A stretch of 64,000 nucleotides of DNA from Plecoglossus altivelis (GCA_036571765.1 BROE01000013.1:15085226-15149225), one strand, 5' to 3'; shown: positions 1 to 13,782, counted from the first letter of the stretch. A program made the numbers and translations. The notes: a model not told the origin generated them from the letters alone.

Positions 1-3000
1 TATTAGCATTTTTAAGATTTTGTGATCATTTGCATTTTTCTTTTTTTTTGCAGCTGCAATTAACATATTTTACATGAATTGTTAAAAGGTCTCTCAGGAA
101 CTATGCTAATAAAGCACATTATCATGCATGGAGCGAGAGAAGAAAGGAGGAGATACTGGGAGGACATCTCTTTACATCAAAGGGGACTTGATCTCAGTCA
201 TATCCAGATCTTACATCATCAGGACAGTTAACCAGAGCAATAAAACACATCTTGTACATGATACAGCCCTACAAGATGTTGATGGCAAACTGAAACATAG
301 GACACCGACTGTGAGGATTGTAAACATGTTGCTTTCATGTCATACATTTTTGTCACACCTTTCTCATAGGAGTGTTTACTGCTAAATATGTTATGAACTT
401 CCACCCTGTTGGAGATTTTACAATATCCATCCTACCGTCTTAAACAAATTGTTTCAAATTATTTCATGTAGCTAAGACATGCTGAAGAAAGTAATATCTG
501 TCTTTCTTGTAGAGTGACAATACCAACTGGTATTAGATTGTAAATTGATCTTATTACATGGTAAGTGAGGTGTCTCTGCAATAGTGTTAAATACTAATTT
601 AAATGGTCCATGCTTTTCCATTTTTACAAGTAATGTCACAGGGGGCTTCACTATGGACCTGTATCTGAATCAAACAAAACACACAAATTAGACAAGGTTA
701 AATTCTCAGTAAAGCTCAGAGTAAAAAACTGGAAATAATCTTGGGAGGAGCAATTCAGTGATGGCTCCTCTCCTCCAGAGACAGTTGTTGACATAGTTTA
801 ACAGCTTAACAAGTTCAAGTTCACAACCTGAAGGTGTTGTTTATGCATCTGCTACAACTAGTACTATGTTGCTCCTGTTAGTCACTGACAGCACGGATAA
901 GAAAGTAGCATTCAAACCATGTAAAATACATGGTGCTTAGGGTTGATAAATATGGCCACCCTTGTAAAATCTTGAAGAATCCATACAGGAGCAAGTATCA
1001 TGAAACATATCAAAGCATGAAACTGTGTGAATCGACTTTCTTTTCAACCATCCATTTTTGTATTCCTCTGCTGCTTCCTCAGTCTATTGTCCCTCCATAT
1101 TTGGGCCAGTGTTTAGACACGTTGCATGGTTTTTCTTTCATCTTCCTTTTCTCCTTTTCCTTGCGGATTACCTTCGCGGCCAGCTGTGTCGGATCAAAGC
1201 GCTCGGCGGGCACGCAGGCTGAGGACCATTAATGTCCGTCCCAGATATTATATAGCGCTCATCAGACTTGTCAGCTGGAGCACACAGGCCAGGCCAGAGT
1301 ATGGCAGATGAAAGGACACACAATGGTGTGTGTGCGAGTGTGTGTGCCAACGTGTGTGTGCGTGAAAGAAAGAGCAAGCGTGAATCAGAGAGCGAGCGAG
1401 ATCTGTACAGTAGGTGTAGCAAAGGATGGGGTTTATCATCTTCCCCCAAGGTACCATTCCTCTCAGTTCTCTCCTTCAAATCTGAGATTCTGACACCTTT
1501 TTATCGCTTGCATGCACATTCTTGACTCAAACCCACCAGAGTCAGAAGATGTACAGAGGATGACGCCACTGATCTCAGTGGGAGGCCCAGGTGTGCATGT
1601 TGCAATAAAAGACTTGTGAAATGGCTTAATATAGTGACAGACATGCTCCTTTTTGTTTGTGCAGGTTGACACATCTTCAGTAGTCAGAAATACCACATTA
1701 GCAGCAAGCAACCACAAATCCTACTGGTTCTTCAGTGTTTAGAGTTGTCACATTGCCAGGGAAACACAACTATTGAAAATGATTTGTTTGTGCCAGATAA
1801 TTTGATGTTGGAGTCACAGGCACTGTGAATATCAACATGAAAATGAAAGATTAGATGGTTTGTGATTACAGCACACCGAGTTGGGACATGTCTGTAAGCA
1901 CACACTCTGCTCTGGGTTTTTATTTGTTGAACAGCTGCAGTCTGACAAGTGGGTGATGCAAATTCATGAAAAACAATCTGAGATGATAGAGATTCTCCAG
2001 TGAAAGTGTGAGTCAGGAGAGTCTGGAAAACAAGTTAACTTACAATTACCAGGAGATGTGACAGGCTTGGCATGAAGTGGTTCTCCCACTCACTGTGCAA
2101 GTAGAGATACCAAGAAATATGTAGACAAGTTAATTGGGTGATGAGAACGGAAATGTCAATGTTTGGGGACATTTAAGGGATAAGCAGTTTGTAGAGACAG
2201 ATCAAATAAGATAGACAAGTTCACGGACAGACAGACAGAGAGACTGACTGATAGACTGGCAGACACACGATAAAAATAAGGAGATGGTCAGGATTTTGAC
2301 TGGTATAAGGTGTCCTGGAGACCATGACAACCAGCATGGTGGCAGGCAAGTTCTTCATTCTCGGTTCTTCTACAGCAAGCTTCAGTCCATTTTGTGCTTT
2401 GATGTCCTCACCCATGGGTAGACCTGTGTCACCACTCACAGCTCACCTGGTAGAATTAGCCCTCTACAGACTGTACTGTAGGAGTTCCTCCCAGTCCAGG
2501 CCAAGGCCGTCAGACTGGCAGACTCTGCTGATTTCACCCATTTTTTCCTCCATGTGCGATTGTGTAGTTTGCTCCAGGGTCATTCCTCTCCCTCTGACTG
2601 TCAATGATGGGTTGGAAAAGATCTTCTTTGGGACACTTCTGTCCAGCTGATGTAATATTCTCTTACTTTTTGCACCAGTAGCTGGTTGGTTTAACCTTGT
2701 TTTTCAGTTGTCAAGCCAAATCCGTGAAGGACCAATTAATTTGGGGATTTATGCCTCACTGTCGCCATGTTTTGTTGGTGCTCTCTAGGTGGTGATGACA
2801 AAGCAAAGCTTGAAATGTTGTGTCTGTCAATAATAAAGATGCCATAAGGTGACTGGGGGGTCTTATTCTGCGACTGCGTTGTGCAGACAGATAACCATGG
2901 CAGACTAACTCTCCTGATTTTTGCTGAGCGCTGTCTATGATTCTCCACATCCCACTGAATTCACTACCAACATGACACTGATAGGTATAAAGATTGCCCA

Positions 3001-4639
3001 ACTGCACCATGGCTGACATTGACAGCTGTTCCATGAACCCTGAGAATAGATTAATAAAGTGAGATGATAGAACAGGTGGAACTTTACGTTGGGGCAGAGT
3101 GAGACAGAGTCTTCCATTCTGTCATTAGGATATCAGATATGCTTCTGATATCAAAAGTGTTCTTGCCCACACATTCTCGTATAACTCTTTTTTTCACATC
3201 CCCAACATTCTTGAATCTTTATTCCCTGGGAGATAAGCCTGATATTATGTGGCGATCTATGTCTAACGAGTGAGAAGGACAGGGAAACAGCAACTTGGGG
3301 AGCAGGGAGAAATAAACAAATGGTCGGAAGTCTTGTGTTTCGGGTTGAGTTCTCCGGAGCCTTTCTCCAGTAAGCAGCTTTGCACTGTGAGCCCGGTCTG
3401 GGAGAAGCATCGCTGCCCCTCTAATGCTCATTGTGCACGCACAGGTGCTCAAGCTTTGTCTCAGCACAACTGCGTCTGGGCAGCACAAGACTTGGGTCTG
3501 CTTCAAACTGGATCAAATCCAGAGATGGCATGTGGCTCGATAAATGGTGTGTCTGTATTTAACAACTATGCTTCTAAGTCCACTTAAAGGCCTGCGATTG
3601 GAAGAAGGAGTCGACACAGTGACAAAGGGAAAACCTATTGGTCGCTCCACATGCTTACAGTCCAGTATGTGGGGCAGGAATCCTTTTTCACGTTCTCTTA
3701 GTATTGGGAGTTTGGGAGATAATGTAAAACAAAATGGGGCATGTATAGACGGGGACTGTTTAATCCATATGTGGCCTTCAAGCCCCAATAACTGAAACAG
3801 AATTTACAAACGTTAATTGGATTAAAAAGAACTAAAAGTCAGTGGGAGTCAGTTTCTGTGCTTTCTACATTTACTCAAGGTTCATATGAATCTGAAGACA
3901 AAACTGTCAGTTTTTCTGACTAAGAGATGACAATCCTGATGCCTGACAGTAACTGTCATTTTTGACATTGTGACAAGTAGCATAAATATACTACTCCTGT
4001 TTCTTCCCCAGTGGAAGTAGTTTGAGAGACAACAGGGAGTCTCTGCCCTCTGTGATCAAAGGCCAGTGACAGTTCTCGATGAGGAAGCTTTCCACCTTCG
4101 GTTTGGAAATGTAGGCTCTATCCTTTCTCCACTAAAATGTCTCTCTTAAATGAGTGTAGGTGCTGTAGAAGTATATTGTCGTACCCAATTACTGTGTCAT
4201 TCAGACACTACTAGCAAATGAGCCAATAATCCATTGGAAAAAAGGTGGTAGGACCTTGGTGCACCTGCTGTTTAACACCTGGGTACATCCTGTAACAGCA
4301 AACTTGAAATGTTTTGCATGAGTTTTTCTGCAACACTCTGCATGCCCTCACTCCTCCTTCTTATTATCCACTGTTTCAATACTACTTATCCTTGTTACAC
4401 TTCCATGCACAGGCAAGGCAGACAGGCCCCCATACTGTAGCTGTGGCAGGTTCTTGAGACAGGTTTTTATTATTGCTGTAATAAGGGGGGTGTGGATGGA
4501 ACTTATTAAGAATGAGTGCAAGCTTAGTGTTGATGGAATATTCTGACAATGCTGACAAGAAAAACTGCACACATCTTAAAATTGTTGAAGAGACTACACA
4601 TTTCAGAGTGGAAGTCCACTAAATAATACATCAAACACC
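1..4639. other. Non-coding stretch, no gene recognised
   Basis: No exon or RNA gene can be supported here. Open frames are short (about 108 codons at most) and match no family I know. There is an imperfect GT-rich run at about 1325-1364 followed by GA-rich sequence to about 1400, and a short ACAG/AGAC-rich patch at about 2222-2265. Splice-like signals at 35-53 and 497-566 flank sequence with stops in all three frames. Base composition and texture fit intergenic or intronic fish DNA. Confidence 0.6.
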
Positions 4640-5060
4640 TCTTTCCATTAATAAAATGTCAGATTAATTTGATATAAATAAGAGATTTAAATAAAAGATT
4701 GTTTGTAAGCCTAATTGTTAATAATGTGTCACAGTCAATTATCTGAAAAAAGAGATTATTCGCCTTATTAATTAGGTTTTAAGATGAACACAAGGGTTGA
4801 GATTCACCATGCAAATTCTAACAATTCATTGCCTACTGTCTCCTTCATTGTTTTAATTGATTGTGTCTAGATAATTAGCAGCAAAACATCACAGAAAGTA
4901 ATATTAAAATACAAGAAAGGCATGGATCATTAATTTCCCCATCGCATCTATTGTATGAAAAACTCAGCAACAATTATTTGCATCCAGAAATTCTCGCTTA
5001 TCTTGATTTGTTTGTGATGTAACAATAAAGACACTGTGCTGGTTGGAGCATTATTCTGTG
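4640..5060. promoter_or_regulatory. AT-rich, motif-dense block (candidate conserved enhancer)
   Basis: This AT-rich block is crowded with developmental transcription-factor type sites. A POU octamer ATGCAAAT lies at 4809-4816 and its reverse complement ATTTGCAT at 4976-4983. Homeobox cores occur at 4766-4775 (ATTAATTAGG) and 4870-4879 (GATAATTAGC), with several further AATTG/CAATT sites. There is no open frame and no microsatellite. Vertebrate conserved non-coding enhancers often look like this, but conservation cannot be judged from one sequence, so the regulatory role is inference. Confidence 0.25.
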
Positions 5061-8000
5061 ACAAAGAATGAAACTTTTCTTTGAAGATTTGCATCTACCG
5101 TGAAGTCATGATCTTCTATGCTTCACTTCCAACCACCAAAGAAGCTGAATCATGTCACCAAAATGAGAGTTTAATGTCCTCGATTACAGATCAACATGAA
5201 GTCACCAATTCAAAGTGAGACTGAGAGAAGAATACTGTGCAGCAGTTTATAAAAGCGGAGCACTTTTCACTCAGCCTGATTCCCTCAGCTGCTACCCTGT
5301 GCCAGACTAGTTCTCACTGGGATGTATGTTAGTTCAGTGTTCCATTAGAATGTGCAGTAGAATCTCCCTCTCGTAGACTGCTGCTCTGGTACTCACCCCG
5401 ACAGACCAGGGGTGTGAATCCCAGGGTGTTCCGGTAATTTCTTCTCCTCCACCTCTCTGATCACTCCTGTGATCCTACCTGTCCTCCATGGGTCACCGCC
5501 ACCCCTCTCCTCCCTCCCTCTCCCTCTCTCTCCCCCCATGCCTTAGAGCTCTTCCCAGTCTATCTGCTCACCTCTGCTATCCCACCCTGCCTCTCTGTCC
5601 TCCGCACAGAGGCATCAAAGTCTACGTTTTGTGCCCCTGCTGTGACAGGCCTCCGCAGAGGTGGGATGTAAGCGCCTGATCCTCGAGTCACATGGAACAC
5701 TGCTCCGGGTACAGTAGCTAGGATGCCAATCCTCCACGGCCCTCGCCAAGAGCAACCTAAAATCCCAACTGTCATTGGGAAAACAATCAAGAAGTTCCTG
5801 CAGTAAACAGTGATGTCACTGAAGTTCTTCATAAAGGACAAAATGTTTCTCTGCTGACGAAGGGGAAGGTGTTGTGCTTTCCCATCAGGGTGGAGGGCCA
5901 AACATTATGTTCTAATTCAGGGATGAAACACATCGTTTTTGTTGACAAGCTGATCACACTAATACTAACTTAGACCACTGAAAATCTAATTAATTTGGGT
6001 TTAAAGTCTTTTGTTTATCATGGGCTCAGGCATAGCCACATTAGTCAGTGACATTTAAGAGGTAATGGGAAATGAGACCACCTAAGCTAGAACTAATTAG
6101 CACTTCACAGTAGTCAGAGGATGTTCTGTGCCATCTTATTATCTCCTTCTTGATTCTCTCTGCTGCTTTGCACGTAACACTCTCATTGTGAATGTCTCTC
6201 TATCCTTTAAAAAAATCTGTAACACACCTTCTATGTTACACAGTAGAATATCTATTTATTAACTACATGGGTCTGTTGCGTGGCCAACACTTCCCATTCA
6301 ATATCACACACTCGTCACTTTGTTGGGATCTCATGACTCTCAAGCGCTCTAATTCCCATAGCAATACCCCAAGAAAATAGTTTTCAAGTGACACCTTACG
6401 ACACAAACCTATGTTAGCCTACATGTTCTTCTGGAGAGAGGAGAGAGCAGGTAGCTGCCTTTGAACTTGAACTCCCACAGCTTCATCGCTCTGCAGCTCT
6501 GGGGCAGGTAGGTGAGGCCTTGTCATGCATCAGCTGGGGAGAGGGTTGAGGTGGAGTCTCTGGGCCCCTCTGCTCCGAGTTAGTTTTAGCGTGTCTGATC
6601 CAAGGCCCTACAGCCAGCGGACATCTGCCTCACAGGGGAAAGAAGAGACGAAGACCCCAGCTCTCCCCTGTTGCTCCCTCTGTCACCTTTCCGCCCGGTC
6701 GAATCTCTCTGGTAAATATACCGCCAGCGTTGGGCTCTGCCAATATTTTACACCACGGGGTAGTAGATCACCCTGTGCCTCGTTCAATTTATCTTTCATC
6801 TCTCTTTTGCTTTTTTTTGCTTTCTCTCTTCTTTTCCCCCTCTCTCTCTTTCATGTAGACACACTCATTCTTCTTATGTCTTTGTCTCTCCCTGTCCCTC
6901 CCCTCTCCTTCTCTCTCGCTCTTACTCCAGTTCATCGCAATAGTGAATGTTTCCATTTCTCCCATCATACCCAGGCACTGTAGACAGTGGACATTATTAA
7001 TGTGCATGACTTTGAGATTGGTGGGGAGAGCTTATACACCATGGGTTGTAATACTGTCAGTGTATCTGTCCTTGGTGGAGCTCTAACAGTTCACCAGGGA
7101 TCTGGCAACAGGCCTGGGTGACAACAGTCATCCTTTACCTCACACACACACTAGCTACGTTGGACTCCAGTGATTCTGCCCTACACATGTCACCATGGGA
7201 ACCTAGGGACCTGGATACGATGACAAGGATGTCCAGTGTTGTAAAACAGAATCCCCAACTCATTACAAGTTGATGTAGAGACCTACAGTAAGAGGTCCGT
7301 TGCAGAGACATTTTATAGGTCTTGATGTGGTTATTTGAAGGTGCCCTTCTGCCAATTCTCTTTGCAATTCATCATCGAAAACAATGGAAGCTCATACTGT
7401 CTGACAACAAATGAACCAAGGAGAGATGATGAAGGCTACTGGAGGTTTATAGCGTGAACCCATTCCTCGAGCTGGCAAAGTGTGTGAGCGGCAAAGTGTT
7501 GACAAAGTGAATTGTCGGCTACATCTTTCCATCCATCTCCAGACCTCAACCACCATCCTCTCCCTCCAAACACTTGCCCTTGTGCTGCTTTCAAATTCAT
7601 GTTCAATTTGAGATGTACATAATTGAGGAGGGAACGTCTTGAGGGAAAGGTCTGCCCATGTAAAAAACACAAATGGATAAATATTACAGGACTTTGAATG
7701 AACCATACACACGATGACGGATGACTAAACACATATCCTCCTGTCCTAGTTGTTCTTATTGTCTTCACAGCAATGTCTGCTGCAGCCATTTTAACACAGC
7801 TGCACATTATACATAGATGTAGATTTACTCGAACAGTTAACACCACTCTCACCACCGTTGTGGTGTGAGAGTACATTTATGTTGAAATGTGGAAGGTCAG
7901 AGGCTAACAAGAATGTCCCATTGGAGACTGGGTTCAAAGCTGAGACTTGCATTGCTGAAGCCTTAGTTGTTCAACCTTGAGTCGCATCTAACCTACCAGG

Positions 8001-9238
8001 TAGATCATTTGTTTTACAACAGTCTGAGCCTCCTGACAAAATTCGTAGAATTTGTGTCAAACTTAATAACAACAACTGAAGCTGTATGGTTCTCCATTTT
8101 GCACAGAAATTGGACTGACAGAAAGTAGCAGTGACATAGCACCTTTTCCTGAAAGTACAGAAGCTGGACGTAAAACTAGCTGACAGAAATGCAGCATCAT
8201 ACAGAGCTATGAAGATGAGAAGCCAAGAGGCGTTGATGGCAACAAAATAGAATACTGCACTCGGATATAGCTTTGCCTCAGAGTATATCTGGAACTATTG
8301 TTGAAGGTGATGTCCCTGCTTTACAAGAGCGCAACATGCTTTAGTCAGAGAAATCAGGACCAGGGATTTCAGCTAGGAGAATTCTATGTAAGTCTCCTGA
8401 TAGGTACCCTTTTATAAGCTAAAATACTGTGTGTGTTTTGGGGGAAAGATACAATCTCCTAAAAATGCAGTGCTACTGCAGTGCCGGAATGGCCTCTATG
8501 GTAGTTCACGGCCAAAGTTGCAGCCCCAACTCAAGAGGATAATACCTACCCCTAACACTCAAAGTAACCTTAAACATAAATAAATCACACACCTTTTGTA
8601 CAGTGTGGGGGACATTATATACAATATTAAATGTGGTGTTCATGGAAGAGAGATGTCCAATGTGGTAAACGGTGCACTTTGGGGATGATACTGTCATTCT
8701 GGGGTAGAGGGGAAGAACCTTGGTGTGAAAATGTGTGTGATACCACTCACAGGCCTCCTCCACCCCTTGCGTCAGACTAGCACTTTCCCAGGGCCCCTAC
8801 TTCACCCTCCACCCTCCTATTCTGACACCTAGGCTGTGGAGGGGGTGGGTTGATAATGGCTGCCTGTGTCAGCTATCTCAGAAATGGCTACCAGCACAAA
8901 AAGGGAACATAGATATACACGGAACAGGATGCTCATCGTCTTTTTGTTTCGTCAGCACCGCTTAGACTGTAACAACCTGGCACAAACAGAGGGATGTTGA
9001 TGGAGCCATGCATACCTTTTTAAAGCAGCTGGACAGAAAGCTTCACTTGGAGTACTTCTAGGGTAATATCACAGCTATTTATTTAGGGTCTGAAACTTGT
9101 GTAAATAATGCTTTTCCAGGCTGCACACTTTATCAAGAATCCATTGAAATGCCATGCAATCCAATTATGGTGTCACAAAATATCTCTCGATAGGATGGAC
9201 AAACAAGAGAGGCAGTGTGGGGATGCAGAGGGGGGATA
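5061..9238. other. Non-coding stretch with pyrimidine-rich patches
   Basis: No gene is recognised. CT-rich tracts occur at about 5508-5538 and 6790-6925, and they create long proline-, serine- and leucine-rich open frames with no meaning. The minus-strand frame at 7436-7876 (146 codons) and the plus-strand frame at 6525-6983 (152 codons) show no recognisable domain. Their lengths are within chance expectation or due to low complexity. Confidence 0.55.
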
Positions 9239-9314
9239 GAGAGAGAGAGAGAGAGAGAGAAAGAGGGAGGGGAAGAGAAAAGAAAGAAAGAAAGAAAGAA
9301 GGAAAGAAAGAAAA
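9239..9314. repeat. (GA)11 followed by (GAAA)n microsatellite
   Basis: A pure (GA)n run covers 9239-9260. A short purine spacer leads into a (GAAA)n-type array at about 9272-9314 with interruptions by G. The whole tract is purine on the plus strand. Confidence 0.9.
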
Positions 9315-9469
9315 ATTGATTTAACTGGAAATGTTTTTTTTTTAGTTTCCTCATTCCACGCCCCTCCTCAGACACAGACGACCACAGCAGACCAGCATGG
9401 AGCCCCATAAATAAAACTCATCACTTTCCTCAGCTCATTACCCTGTCATCCCAAATAAGGAGCTCTCAT

Positions 9470-9900
9470 TTCCCCTCAATGATAAACTAATATGGGAGCG
9501 CAGAGAGCCGCTGCCAGGAAGAGGCATGGCAGAGCAATTAGTTAGACTTCAGACTTACAACACTTCCTCTATGGTTTAAAAAGCCTATCTCTACTGCAGG
9601 CCTGCTTCTCAATGGGATTTTAATATTTTAAACATTTAATGGTAAGACATTACTGTCCTGGGAGGAGGAAGGCAGAGAAGCCTTTTGTTGACGGTCTGAA
9701 TGAATTGAGGAATCGCATTCCACTACTCCTCCCAACTGCCGACAAATCATTTGGAGATGACTACATTGTGTCTGATCCAACTCTCCAGAGGCTCCGAAGC
9801 TGATCACTTAAGCATGTATGGTGGCATTCAATCCTAGCCACATCAGCCCTTCCACAAAAACATGCTTGGCAAATTGTTTTGTGTAATAACTCTGCTTTTG
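9470..9900. promoter_or_regulatory. Candidate conserved non-coding element
   Basis: Low-repeat sequence with a balanced AT-rich texture and homeobox-type cores, including CAATTAGTTAG at 9535-9545 and TTTTAATATTTTAAA-like sequence near 9617-9632. It contains no microsatellite and no long open frame, and it contrasts with the repeat-rich sequence to its left. The regulatory role is inference from texture only. Confidence 0.2.
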
Positions 9901-11281
9901 CAAAACTCGATGCTAAAATGCAATGTCTGCTGTTTTTATAATGAAGCTACTGTATGGCAGGGTTCCCATTACGATGACATCAACTACCAAGTACAATGAA
10001 CAGGTACTTTCTTAAGACATTAGCTTTCACCAACCTGAGTTATTAGAAATGGTTCCTATGTCTGTCGTCTATGGATCGTGGCTCAAGGACAGAGGTAGAT
10101 GCTCCATCATGCATCCTTGAACACAACATGACTTCACAAACTTTAGTCATAAAATGACATATCAGCTGTTTGCAACACCTGATGAAATATGCATGTCAGC
10201 CCCATCAATGGAAACGCCATCTGTGCCTGTGCTTTTAAGAAGGAAGACTGTTTGCCTTTTATCTACGGTGATTGAAGAGCAACAAGTTGGGCCTGTCTAA
10301 GATGGCCACAGGTTCCCCTCCACTCAGAACACTGTTGTCAGGCAGGGTCATGGGCTGCAGAGACATGGAAATTGTCACCGGCCCTTGTGAGAACACAGCT
10401 AACAAATGAAATATTAAACCAAGACTGGGCTAAAACACTCACCCTGCGGTCCTTAGGGCATTGCAGCTTTTACATTAAACATCTAAAAACAGAAGATTGA
10501 GTGCCACTTGGAAATCAATATACAGAAAGTAACAAGGTCCTCTTTTCTATCCAGAGTTTTGACGTGTCAGCAGTGTTGCCTCAGATAGACTGTCCATATC
10601 CAGCAGGCCCCAAGTTTTGTCATTTTCCTCCCTTGCAAAATTAACAAGGTGGCATCAAATGGCATCCATTATTCAGCCACATGTACTCCCACTTCAGTGG
10701 AGCAAAATGAAAGTCTCTTCTTTTGGTCCCCTTCCTGCTCTCCAGCCCATGTTACAACCCACTTTCTTGCGCAGAGGCTCCTACAAGTGTTAACAACAAG
10801 AGCATACACGAAATAATAGCAGCAGGTTTTCTTTTTTTCTCCCCAAAATCTGCACATTCTCAAATCCATTAGAGCTGCCTCTGAAAGAAAAAAACATGAA
10901 CTTTAAACTTTATAACCAAACTTTGTCATTAACATTTTTCTCCTAACTTACTTGAAATACAAAAGTTCTTTTCATATGAATGCAACAGAAGTCTTCAGTA
11001 CTTTCTTACTATCTTTGGAAGAGAATCACTATATACCTTATTCAAGACTGTTAATGTTACAAGCTGCTTTTCTCTTCAAAGCAGGATACCGTGGAGAGAT
11101 CGCAGGCATCATGGCATGATGGTGCCACATTAGTTTTTTATATCTGATCTGTTACTGTCCTGTGATGAAAAGACAGAGGGAGGGAAACTATATATCAAAA
11201 CTGCATACTGTGTGTGCATGCAACCAAGTTTTGGAGACTCTTCAGAAACATAACCTCGGTGCCGAGACTATGTCTGTATGA

Positions 11282-11311
11282 GTGTGTGTGTGTGTGTGTG
11301 TGCGTGTGTGT
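11282..11311. repeat. (GT)n microsatellite
   Basis: Alternating GT for about 30 bases with one C interruption near 11303. Confidence 0.9.
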
Positions 11312-12031
11312 ATGTGGACACATACTATGCCTAATAAGACTGTTGTTAACTGAGAGGAGTTGTTCACTTCCAGGGCCCATCGATCAGCACTTTTGGAAAG
11401 GCATTTAGAACCAAATGTAAGACTTAACAAAGTGCTTCAAGAACACTTCTGGGTCTTGTAGAGATGATCATACTGTAACTAGCAGGTTTTGGAAATACCT
11501 CTGTCTAGGTCCACTTGTAGATATGTTCAATTTCTGGATTCCTAAGGTTTGTGAGTCTTAACACATCACTCAGACGGGTCTCACTGACCCAGTCAAGGTG
11601 ACCCAGCCAACTTGGACTGACATGGTTCTTCAAATTCTAAACATCTCATGAAATGACTGAGGCAGGTGAAGTGTAATACTCATTATATCAAAACAGGCTG
11701 GACTCAGAACCTGCATTAAACATCCACCATGAGAGGAGGTTGTGTCCAGAGCATGTTCAGTATTACACTGCATGCTAAACTTTACAAGCACGATTTTTAT
11801 TTGGCTCCATGTCAACACTAAATATCTTGGGCAATCTATCACTTAGAGAAAACGGATCAAGGGAAGTCAACTCTAATATAACCCTTGTCATTCAATGAGA
11901 TTGATCTTGAAGACTATTTCAAATGATCCATGAGTTTTACTTATTCATATTTCTCACTGTCAGGTGGTAGATTAAACATGTTTTCCAATTTATGTAATTA
12001 GAAGAATATAGATGTTCAGACTAAACAAAAT

Positions 12032-12061
12032 GCACACACACGCAAACAGACACACACACAC
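12032..12061. repeat. Imperfect (CA)n microsatellite
   Basis: Two short CA runs separated by a GCAAACAGA-type interruption. Confidence 0.8.
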
Positions 12062-12933
12062 TCATGTAGTATAATTCCAGTAAAGGTAGCAAATTAGATT
12101 TGTATCAATCACGTGTTTTCATGAAATGTCACGTATAAAACTGGGTGTACTGAATAGTTATCTGCAGACATTACTTCATAATTTCGAAACAAGTTCTAAC
12201 CAAACTGCCAAAAGGCTAAAACAAGATGCATGTTGACCTGACATGCTAGATGTATGTGTTCCCTGGCATAGGTCCATGCTCTGGATATAATGCAAAAGAA
12301 CATGCTGGGGGGGGGGTATGAACATTTGTTCCCAGTGGTTATTGTTCGTTTTGTAATGCTAATCGGAAGATAGAAAGTTCAACTTGCGAAAACTGAAAAG
12401 AAACAAGTGTCTCTGCATTTCAAGTAAAAGCTTTACATTTTAAATAGCAAGCTTTGCTAATGAGTGATTAAATACTACAGAAAACAGTTTGGTCTCCAGT
12501 GGAGTAATCCTTGCTTCAAAACAAAGCTTATTCCTACTCGACATAACTACTTTCACTGCCTTTATTGTAAAAAACCCAACATGGCCACAATACAGTCTAG
12601 TAAGTTTTAACTGAGCGTGTGCTGTAGAGCGTCAAAAACCGTAGAACAAAATGCTAGGTCATACTGTACAAATTGAATGTATGTTTGAGGGAAGAGGTCA
12701 TACAAGGGTTTGACTGTGTCATGGGTCAAGTCATTACCAGCCAATTATTTTTCAGAAGTGGTCAGGAGGCACTATGGCTTCGATGTGGCAGGTCTTGGGG
12801 GGCTGGAGGTATCAAGATGTGCCCACCTAGCTCACTTTAATTATCAACTTCTCCTTACAGCTCTGAACTCACTGTCATGGTTTGACTCAAATCCATGTGG
12901 CTGGTAGTAGCTGTGGGGATCATTTCCTCACAT

Positions 12934-12949
12934 GAGCGCCACCAGGTTT
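12934..12949 (-). promoter_or_regulatory. CTCF-like site, minus orientation
   Basis: The reverse complement reads AAACCTGGTGGCGCTC. It matches the zinc-finger core of the vertebrate CTCF motif (GG-GGC followed by G/C, C, T), with mismatches in the flanking half. Binding is inferred from the motif alone; such sites occur by chance in tens of kilobases. Confidence 0.25.
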
Positions 12950-13588
12950 CCGTTCTTTCACATCTTGACAACTTAATTGCAGTCAAGGTTTGAAAAGTTA
13001 TCTCACATCTGCACCGTGCATTTTCTGTTTGTACGTATAAATTCTATATATATTCCCCCATTTACGCTCATAATTATACAAACGTTGTTACATTTAGTCC
13101 CATCTAGCCCAAATCATTGTACCAAGGAAACATCCAATATGCAATGCCACTTATTCAGGTGTACAGTGACTACACAGGATTGGTTAGAAGGGAGTGCTTC
13201 CCAAATGCCTTTAGGTGTGTGTGCGTGCATGTGTACTTGGTCACGTGTCTGTGCTGGTTGTCGAACTCAGCCTTAGATGGCCAGATGCTTTTTGACAGAG
13301 CAATAGCACGTTTCATCTCACTGAGAAAAAATGGGTTTTATATACCCTTGTCCGAAGGATCAAATGAAACACAAAGATAATAATGCAAATCTCAGCAGGC
13401 TGTGGAACGAATGATTCATTACACTGCTAGGATATTTGTTGTGACACCAGAGAACTGTCTTGATCAACTCTTTATCTTTCCCAGCATCAGGAAGTTGAAT
13501 ATGTTGTATATTTTACTGGACCATCTGTTGAGCTAGACAAGTTTATGGGGCCTCATAACCTTACCCTGCCCCAGTATGCAGTCATGTT

Positions 13589-13605
13589 TGTGTGTGTGTG
13601 TGTGT
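13589..13605. repeat. Short (GT)n microsatellite
   Basis: An uninterrupted GT run of about eight units. Confidence 0.75.
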
Positions 13606-13766
13606 TCTCCCTGGGGTATTGCGTAAGTGTATGGTGTTTGTATGTGTCGGATGCACTGGAGGGGAGAGGACAGGAGTGTGGCCGCTGGAGTGTGACTTTC
13701 TCTCCAATCAGATTCTGCTCCCCCCAGGCCCGCCACACAGCACCAATGACAGCACCACATGCTGGA

Positions 13767-13782
13767 CCATTAGGTGGCAGCA
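13767..13782 (+). promoter_or_regulatory. CTCF-like site, plus orientation
   Basis: The sequence CCATTAGGTGGCAGCA fits the vertebrate CTCF consensus CCASYAGRKGGCRSYR at every position except the fourth. It lies about 830 bases to the right of a minus-oriented CTCF-like site, so the two point away from each other. Occupancy is inference. Confidence 0.35.

Larger units (their letters stand above)
9901..12930. other. Non-coding stretch
   Basis: No gene is recognised. It contains a (GT)n run at 11282-11311, CA-rich sequence at 12032-12061 and a G-run near 12306-12316. The remaining sequence has frequent stops in all frames. Confidence 0.55.

Noticed and set aside
35..53. Strong acceptor-like T-tract ending in GCAG
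   Set aside because: All three frames stop within about ten codons and no donor follows.
497..566. Acceptor (CTTTCTTGTAG) and donor (ATG/GTAAGT) around 48 bases
   Set aside because: Stops in all three frames; at most a non-coding exon, with no other support.
5391..5480. Minus-strand open frame ending at a GGG/GTGAGT donor
   Set aside because: No acceptor (the sequence upstream on that strand is purine-rich) and no in-frame ATG.
6525..6983. 152-codon plus-strand open frame
   Set aside because: Its second half is translated CT-rich sequence and the first half has no domain or splice context.
10729..10741. TTTGGTCCCCTTC, matching the first 13 bases of mature miR-133
   Set aside because: The remaining bases differ and no complementary arm of the known precursor is present nearby.
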